This document shows, in pieces, positions 58,837 through 64,000 of a stretch of 64,000 bases of DNA. Both the position numbers and the translations under genes were made by a program. Source of the stretch: Tyzzerella sp. (GTDB lineage Bacteria; Bacillota; Clostridia; Lachnospirales; Anaerotignaceae); NCBI GenBank assembly GCA_019415525.1, contig DXZA01000067.1, positions 380,204-444,203 on the forward strand, given 5' to 3'. A model generated the notes under the pieces. The model was given only the letters and a program-made list of their open reading frames with translations, was not told the origin of the DNA and did not search any database. Within the stretch, counting starts at the first letter, position 1, and every line of letters starts with the position of its first letter.

Positions 58837-59274
58837 TTTTAATACACTAAATTTTTCCCATATTTCAGGACGGAATTTTTTTAAGTTTACTGGTGTAAAT
58901 GTTTCTTTGTTTAAAAATGCCATTAATGTTTTTCCTGTGGCTAAAAGTGTATTATCATTTTTTCTATATACTTCATATTTTATTTCGAATTTTATGGGTG
59001 TAAGCTTTTCCATAAATGATTTTACTGTTATTATATCTCCATATTTTGCAGGGCTTATATAACGACACTGAGTTTCTATAATAGGTGTCATTACACCTTC
59101 CTGTTCAAGCTCAAAATAACTTATTCCAGAAAGATAAATAAGGTCCTCTCTTGCTCTTTCAAAATATATATAATAATTTGCATGGTGCACAATACCCATT
59201 GCATCAGTTTCGGCATATCGTATACGTATATCGGTTGACGTAAAAGGGATATTTTTCATATCTATATCTGTCAT
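58834..59274 (-). CDS. Acyl-CoA thioesterase, YbgC/FadM type
   Basis: The 146-residue hotdog thioesterase has the 4HBT motif IRYAETDAMGIVHHANYYIYFERAREDLIYLSG (about 16-48), with the catalytic Asp of the DAMGIVHHANY segment. The rest (TVKSFMEKLTPIKFEIKYEV) is typical. It hydrolyses acyl-CoA in the cytosol; chain preference is unknown. The 345-base gap upstream (59275-59619) is AT-rich; I see only promoter-like sequence and no gene in it. Confidence 0.93.
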   Translation of the reverse strand: MTDIDMKNIPFTSTDIRIRYAETDAMGIVHHANYYIYFERAREDLIYLSGISYFELEQEGVMTPIIETQCRYISPAKYGDIITVKSFMEKLTPIKFEIKYEVYRKNDNTLLATGKTLMAFLNKETFTPVNLKKFRPEIWEKFSVLK

Positions 59275-59619
59275 ATTTTTATAACCTCCTTTAATATTTC
59301 TATAAATAATATAATGTTTCGCTGTAATTTACAATATATTTAAGGTTAAAAATTACTATTTTAAGTGTTTATTTTTTAAAATGTAAAAATGTACAAAGTG
59401 CATAAAAAACTGTGTAAAATTTATATTTTACTTGAAAAAATGATTTTGATGCATATACTTAAAGTAAACAATCCGTTATCAGTTTAGTTATTTTTACTGT
59501 GAGGAATAAATATTACCTGTGTTTTATATTCTTATTTTATTAAAAGTACATATAATGATATTGGGATTGTTTTATAATTATTTTATAAATGTATTTAATC
59601 AGAAAAAGGGGTGTATGGT

Positions 59620-61062
59620 ATGACTACATTTATAATCGGCCTTGTTATTCTTATTGTGGGCGGTATTGCATATGGTGCATTTTGTGAAAAGGTTTTTGGA
59701 CCAGATGACAGACCTACTCCAGCAATAACAATGAATGACGGTATTGACTTTGTTCCTATGAACAAATGGAAAAACAGCTTAATTGAACTTCTTAATATTG
59801 CAGGTACAGGACCTATATTTGGACCTATTCAAGGTATTCTTTTTGGACCTATTGCATTTATACTTATTCCTGTAGGTTGTGTATTAAGTGGTGCACTTCA
59901 TGACTATATGAGTGGTATGATTTCAATTAGAGAAAATGGTGCACAGATGCCTGGACTTATAGGTAAATATCTTGGAAAAGGTACTTTCCAGGTTTATAAC
60001 ATTTTTGTATGTCTTTTAATGCTTCTCGTTGGTGCTGTTTTCATTTACACACCTGGAGATATTCTTGTAACTCAGATTATGGGGCAGGACGGCTCAGCTT
60101 CTAATCCTGTTGTTTGGATTGTTTACGCTATCATATTTATTTATTATTTAGTTGCTACATTATTCCCTATTGATAAAATTATTGGTAGAATTTATCCTAT
60201 ATTTGGTATAATACTTCTTTTATCAGCAGTAGGTATATTTGGCGGTATATTTGCACATGGATATCCTCTTACAGGTATTGGCGAAGAACCAGTATGGTGG
60301 ATGAGTCTTAATACAAGTCCTATACTTCCTATATTCTTTGTAACAGTTGCTTGTGGTATTACTTCTGGTTTCCATTCAACACAGGCTACTCTTATAGCTC
60401 GTTCTGTTACAGATGAAAGAGAAGGTAAAATGACATTCTACTATATGATGATTCTTGAAGGTTTCATCGCTATGATTTGGACTGCTGCTGCTATGGGTAC
60501 ATATACAATGCTTGAAGAAGGCTCAGTTCTTCCAGGTGCAACAGCTGTTGTTGGTATGGTTGCTAAAGATATGCTTGGTTCAGTAGGTGGATTTATAGCT
60601 CTTCTTGGTGTTGTTGTTCTTCCTATTACATCAGGAGATACAGCTTTAAGATCATTAAGACTTATGCTTGCTGATTATCTTCACTATGACCAGAAAGAAA
60701 GCTCACATCGTATAATATTATCATCTGTAATATTTGTATTTGTTGCAGCAATTCTTGTATTTGCTAAATTAAATGCAGAAGGATTTAACATCCTTTGGAG
60801 ATACTTTGCTTGGAGTAACCAGACAATCGCAATATTTGCATTTGCTATGATTACTGTGTATCTTTATAAAAATGGTAGAAACTTTATTTGTTCACTCCTT
60901 CCAGGAATGTTCTATTGTTTCATAATTTCATCATTTATTTTAAATGCAAAAATAGGATTTAATCTTCCTATGAATATTGCTTATGTATTAGGTGTAATTA
61001 TTACTGCTGTTTACGCTATCCTTATAGTTAAAACAGGTAAAAAAGTAAAATCATCAAAATAA
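59620..61062 (+). CDS. cstA: Carbon starvation protein CstA-like transporter
   Basis: The 480-residue integral membrane protein has about 13 hydrophobic helices. Family marks are DDRPTPAITMNDGIDFVPMNKWKNSLIELLNIAGTGPIFGPIQG, HDYMSGMISIRENGAQMPGLIGKYLG and GVVVLPITSGDTALRSLRLMLADYL. CstA proteins take up pyruvate or peptides. This is the short form; Escherichia coli CstA has about 700 residues. The frame opens with GTG 59611, but ATG 59620 has aaaaaggggt at good distance. Single gene with its own terminator. Confidence 0.95.
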   Translation: MTTFIIGLVILIVGGIAYGAFCEKVFGPDDRPTPAITMNDGIDFVPMNKWKNSLIELLNIAGTGPIFGPIQGILFGPIAFILIPVGCVLSGALHDYMSGMISIRENGAQMPGLIGKYLGKGTFQVYNIFVCLLMLLVGAVFIYTPGDILVTQIMGQDGSASNPVVWIVYAIIFIYYLVATLFPIDKIIGRIYPIFGIILLLSAVGIFGGIFAHGYPLTGIGEEPVWWMSLNTSPILPIFFVTVACGITSGFHSTQATLIARSVTDEREGKMTFYYMMILEGFIAMIWTAAAMGTYTMLEEGSVLPGATAVVGMVAKDMLGSVGGFIALLGVVVLPITSGDTALRSLRLMLADYLHYDQKESSHRIILSSVIFVFVAAILVFAKLNAEGFNILWRYFAWSNQTIAIFAFAMITVYLYKNGRNFICSLLPGMFYCFIISSFILNAKIGFNLPMNIAYVLGVIITAVYAILIVKTGKKVKSSK

Positions 61063-61085
61063 AATAGATATTTGAAAACACAGGT

Positions 61086-61118
61086 TAAAACCCCTTTAAT
61101 TTTAAAGGGGTTTTATTT
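61086..61118 (+). terminator. Terminator after cstA
   Basis: AAAACCCCTTTAA-tt-TTAAAGGGGTTTTATTTTTT. Confidence 0.92.
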
Positions 61119-61239
61119 TTTAATTTAAATTTTGCATTTTCTTAACATATTTTGTATTTTTAACGTATATTATAATGCGTAGACAAATGTTTACCACATA
61201 TGATATTATTAAAGTCTGATATATTATAAGGAGAGTGAT

Positions 61240-62637
61240 ATGATTATGAGTAATTTCAATGAATATAACATACCTATAAAGTTTGATTATTCTGAAATAA
61301 CAGATGACATTAAAAAACTTGCTTCCCTTTGTAAGAGTAATGACTACATAAATGAAGAGCTTTATATTAAATATAAAGTAAATAGAGGATTGCGTGACCT
61401 TAATGGTAAAGGTGTTCTTACAGGTCTTACTGAGATTTCTGAAATACAATCTAAAAAAGTTATTGATGGGGTTGAATATCCTTGTGAAGGTAAATTGTAT
61501 TTCAGAGGTTTTGATGTAGAGGAGCTTGTTGCAGGTTTTATAAAAGAAAAGAGATTTGGATTTGAAGAAACTGCATATCTTCTCCTTTTTGGCGAATTGC
61601 CATCTAAAGAACAGCTTGATGAATTTAATAAAACATTAGTTAAGTACAGAAGTTTACCAATAGGATTTACTAGAGATGTTATTATGAAAGCACCTAGTGA
61701 TGATATGATGAATGCTTTGGCAAGAAGCGTTCTTACATTATATTCTTATGATAAAAAATCTAATGATATTTCGGTAGAAAACGTTTTAAGACAATGTCTT
61801 CAGCTTATAGCTATGTTTCCTATATTAAGTGTTTATGGTTATAATACATATAATCATTATTACAACGGTAAAAGTCTTATAATCCATCCGCCTAAACCTG
61901 AACTTTCCACTGCTGAAAATATACTTTCTATGTTACGACCAGATGGTAAATATACAGATATTGAAGCAAGAATACTTGATGTTGCTCTTGTTCTTCATGC
62001 TGAACATGGTGGTGGTAATAACTCAACATTTACAACTCATGTTGTTTCATCATCTGGTACAGACACATATTCCACTATTGCAGCAGCTTTAGGTTCTCTT
62101 AAAGGCCCTAAACATGGTGGTGCTAATATAAAGGTTGTTCAGATGTTTGATGATATGAAAAATAACATAAAAGATTGGAAAGATGAAGAAGAAGTTTGTG
62201 AATACCTTAAAGCTCTTCTTGAAAAACGTGCCTTTGATAATGCAGGTCTTATATATGGTATGGGTCATGCTGTATATTCTATATCTGACCCAAGAGCTAA
62301 AATATTTGCATCTTTTGTAAAAAGACTTTCTGAAGAAAAAGGAAGAACTGATGAATATGAATTATATTCTATGGTAGAAAGACTTGCACCTAAAGTTATT
62401 GCAGATAAGAGAAAGATTTATAAAGGTGTAAGTGCTAATATCGACTTTTATAGTGGTTTTGTTTATTCTATGCTTGACCTTCCTCTTGAACTTTATACAC
62501 CTATATTTGCAGTTTCAAGAATTGCTGGTTGGAGTGCTCATAGAATAGAAGAATTAATAAATGCAAGTAAAATAATAAGACCAGCATATATGAATGTAGC
62601 TCCAAGAAGAGAATACAAAAGTATATCTGAAAGATAA
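61240..62637 (+). CDS. Citrate synthase (Si-type fold)
   Basis: The 465-residue enzyme condenses acetyl-CoA and oxaloacetate. It has RGFDVEELV, the central histidine in LHAEHGGGNNSTFTTHVVSSSGTDTYSTIAAALGSLKGPKHGGANIKVVQ, the second histidine in GMGHAVYSISDPRAKIF and the final Asp in the NIDFYSGFVYSMLDLP segment, all as in citrate synthases. It has about 60 extra N-terminal residues, as in related clostridial proteins. It precedes a GntR-type regulator by about 150 bases, but a terminator separates them. With fumarase it suggests glutamate-forming reactions. 2-methylcitrate synthase activity cannot be excluded. Confidence 0.94.
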   Translation: MIMSNFNEYNIPIKFDYSEITDDIKKLASLCKSNDYINEELYIKYKVNRGLRDLNGKGVLTGLTEISEIQSKKVIDGVEYPCEGKLYFRGFDVEELVAGFIKEKRFGFEETAYLLLFGELPSKEQLDEFNKTLVKYRSLPIGFTRDVIMKAPSDDMMNALARSVLTLYSYDKKSNDISVENVLRQCLQLIAMFPILSVYGYNTYNHYYNGKSLIIHPPKPELSTAENILSMLRPDGKYTDIEARILDVALVLHAEHGGGNNSTFTTHVVSSSGTDTYSTIAAALGSLKGPKHGGANIKVVQMFDDMKNNIKDWKDEEEVCEYLKALLEKRAFDNAGLIYGMGHAVYSISDPRAKIFASFVKRLSEEKGRTDEYELYSMVERLAPKVIADKRKIYKGVSANIDFYSGFVYSMLDLPLELYTPIFAVSRIAGWSAHRIEELINASKIIRPAYMNVAPRREYKSISER

Positions 62638-62644
62638 ATTTATT

Positions 62645-62692
62645 TTAGTATTTCGTTTATATTTATATGTTATAAACGGAATACTTTTTTAT
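62645..62692 (+). terminator. Terminator after citrate synthase
   Basis: AGTATTTCGTTTATA/TATAAACGGAATACT (one mismatch) followed by TTTTTT. Confidence 0.9.
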
Positions 62693-62785
62693 TTAATATT
62701 GTTGTATTGACTTTAAAAATTCATTTTGTTAGTATCATATTAAAAATATAAAAAAGGTCTATATTTTTTTGGGGGGATAATTGTT

Positions 62786-63511
62786 ATGGAGAATTCAATT
62801 GATAAATATATTGATTTTTTGAAAAACGATTTGGATAAAGATATAGCTAAGGTATTATTTGAAAGATTTAAAGAACTTATATTATTAGGAGAACTTCCTC
62901 CTAACAGTATGCTTCCTAATGAAAATGTATTAAGTAATATGCTTGGTATAGGAAGAAGCACACTTAGAGAAGCATATACAGCCTTATCAGTATTGGGGTT
63001 TATAAAAAGGTCTAAGGCAGGAACATATGTTAATTCTATAGATAATATAGTAAATATTGCCCCATTTAGCTTTACAGTTGAAAATTCTGAAATAAATGAT
63101 ATTTTGGAGTTTAGAGTAATGCTTGAATGTGAAGCTGCAAGTTATGCGGCAAAAAGAGCCAATGATGAAGATATATTAAAAATAGAAAAATGTTATGAAA
63201 ATATGATAAATAATAAAAATGATATAAATGTATTTGTAGATTATGATACCCAATTTCATATGTTATTATGCAATGCTTCTCATAATAATCTTATAATAAA
63301 TACTATGATGGCATCTAGGGATTGTTTTGAAAAGGTTGTAAGGGGTGCTTTAATAAAGTCTATGACAAAAAATCCTAGAGCAATAGACGTGACAATAGAA
63401 TTACATGGTAAGATACTTTCTGCATTAAAAGAAAAAAATTATAGAGAGGCTGCCGCTGCAATGAAAGAACATATATCATATATAAATATTACTGTAAAAT
63501 ATGAAATATGA
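62786..63511 (+). CDS. GntR/FadR-family transcriptional regulator
   Basis: The 241-residue protein has an N-terminal winged helix (VLFERFKELILLGELPPNSMLPNENVLSNMLGIGRSTLREAYTALSVLGFIKRSKAGTYV) and a C-terminal FCD ligand domain (EFRVMLECEAASYAAKRANDED, DYDTQFHMLLCNASHNNLI, HGKILSALKEKNYREAAAAMKEHI) with the His residues that often bind a metal and an organic acid. FadR-type proteins sense carboxylic acids. The neighbouring citrate synthase gene is a possible target, but no operator was identified. The gene is preceded by ggggggat. Confidence 0.92.
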   Translation: MENSIDKYIDFLKNDLDKDIAKVLFERFKELILLGELPPNSMLPNENVLSNMLGIGRSTLREAYTALSVLGFIKRSKAGTYVNSIDNIVNIAPFSFTVENSEINDILEFRVMLECEAASYAAKRANDEDILKIEKCYENMINNKNDINVFVDYDTQFHMLLCNASHNNLIINTMMASRDCFEKVVRGALIKSMTKNPRAIDVTIELHGKILSALKEKNYREAAAAMKEHISYINITVKYEI

Positions 63512-63671
63512 TACTTTTTATAGTAACATATTAAAAACAAATTAATGTTAATATAAAGTTAAATATATATTGTATTATTATAAAAACAATGGTATAATAC
63601 AAGCATATACGTGGATAAATGACTGAAAATAGCATTTATTAAAATATTTTCAAAAAAAGTCAAAAAAAGTG

Positions 63672-63919
63672 TTGACTTATTTCTGAAAGTGTGTATAATA
63701 ATTATTCGTGGTCAGCAAACAGCTGATAACAAAAAACTTTAGAAAAGAATTTTAAAAAAAACTTTAAAAAAGTTCTTGACAAACTAAAAAAACCTGATAT
63801 AATAAATACTCGTGACTGCGAAATGTAAGTAACAGCCGATAACATTATAAAGGTTTTGAGTTAAAAACTTTTAAAAAAATAAAAAAGTTCTTGACAAATA
63901 AAACTAAAGATGTTAAAAT
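63672..63919 (+). promoter_or_regulatory. Three tandem rRNA operon promoters
   Basis: P1: TTGACT (63672-63677), 16, TATAAT (63694-63699). P2: TTGACA (63776-63781), 16, TATAAT (63798-63803). P3: TTGACA (63891-63896), 17, TAAAAT (63914-63919). P2 and P3 share the same aaaaagttcttgacaaa block, and the stretches after P1 and P2 are related, so the array arose by duplication. The remaining part of 63512-63671 is AT-rich with nothing else named. Confidence 0.9.
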
Positions 63920-63944
63920 AAACAACGTTCTGTAAAGAACAGGT

Positions 63945-64000
63945 TAAATTGGTCTTTGAAAACTAAACAGTTGAATAACACATACAACCCAAGTCAATTA
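63945..64000 (+). other. Leader of the 16S rRNA
   Basis: The sequence ttggtctttgaaaactaaac followed by agttgaataac is the typical leader found shortly before 16S rRNA in Firmicutes. The 16S gene itself should begin just beyond the window end. Confidence 0.85.

Overview
The window is AT-rich chromosomal DNA from a low-GC Gram-positive bacterium, most likely a spore-forming anaerobe of the Clostridia (Lachnospiraceae-like). The evidence is the conserved origin order gyrA-gyrB-recF-S4-dnaN-dnaA / rpmH-rnpA-yidD-yidC-jag-mnmE-mnmG-rsmG-noc, a Soj/Spo0J locus with perfect parS sites, a T-box before serS, a BofA-family gene, tRNAs without encoded CCA, and strong Shine-Dalgarno sites. No taxon below class can be fixed from sequence alone.

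Layout. 1-2.4 kb: end of a radical SAM gene, a metallo-beta-lactamase-fold hydrolase and a HAD phosphatase. 2.46-10.89 kb: an integrated element of about 8.4 kb inserted in the 3' end of tRNA-Ser(GCT). It has flanking att repeats, arm-type sites, a toxin-antitoxin pair, a tyrosine integrase, a divergent CI/Cro-like switch, an excisionase-like protein, a primase-helicase, a candidate iteron origin and several unknown small genes. It has no capsid, terminase or conjugation gene, so it looks like a phage satellite or minimal integrative element. 11-18.6 kb: serS with its T-box, a candidate structured RNA, DUF4446-parB-parA, a lipid kinase and argS. 18.7-23 kb: miscellaneous enzymes, a YitT protein and a second ParB (Noc-like). 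23-40 kb: the oriC core, leftward rsmG to rpmH and rightward dnaA to gyrA, with DnaA boxes on both sides of dnaA and a DnaA-trio/AT-rich unwinding region before dnaN. 40-48.2 kb: a small HTH gene, a CapA-like lipoprotein, two-subunit class I fumarase, and a complete branched-chain amino acid ABC operon behind a promoter with two identical inverted repeats. 48.2-56.4 kb: tRNA-Phe, ApbE, NusG-II and Gx-transporter genes, guaB, DUF2508-BofA, a rhomboid protease, a DnaA-box cluster, a cysteine-free uracil-DNA glycosylase, a candidate long structured noncoding RNA, and tRNA-Arg. 56.5-64 kb: a polar amino acid ABC operon, a thioesterase, CstA, citrate synthase, a GntR regulator, and three tandem promoters leading into an rRNA operon whose 16S gene lies just beyond the window.

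How it works together. The middle is the replication and segregation hub: DnaA, the sliding clamp, RecF, gyrase, ParA/ParB/parS and Noc, next to ribosome, tRNA-modification and membrane-insertion genes. The flanks carry amino acid import (two ABC systems and CstA) and carbon metabolism (fumarase, citrate synthase). The accessory content is concentrated in the tRNA-Ser element. The least explained signals are the roughly 680-nt candidate RNA at 55.6-56.3 kb, a family of covarying short palindromes inside the element, and the small RNA candidate beside serS.
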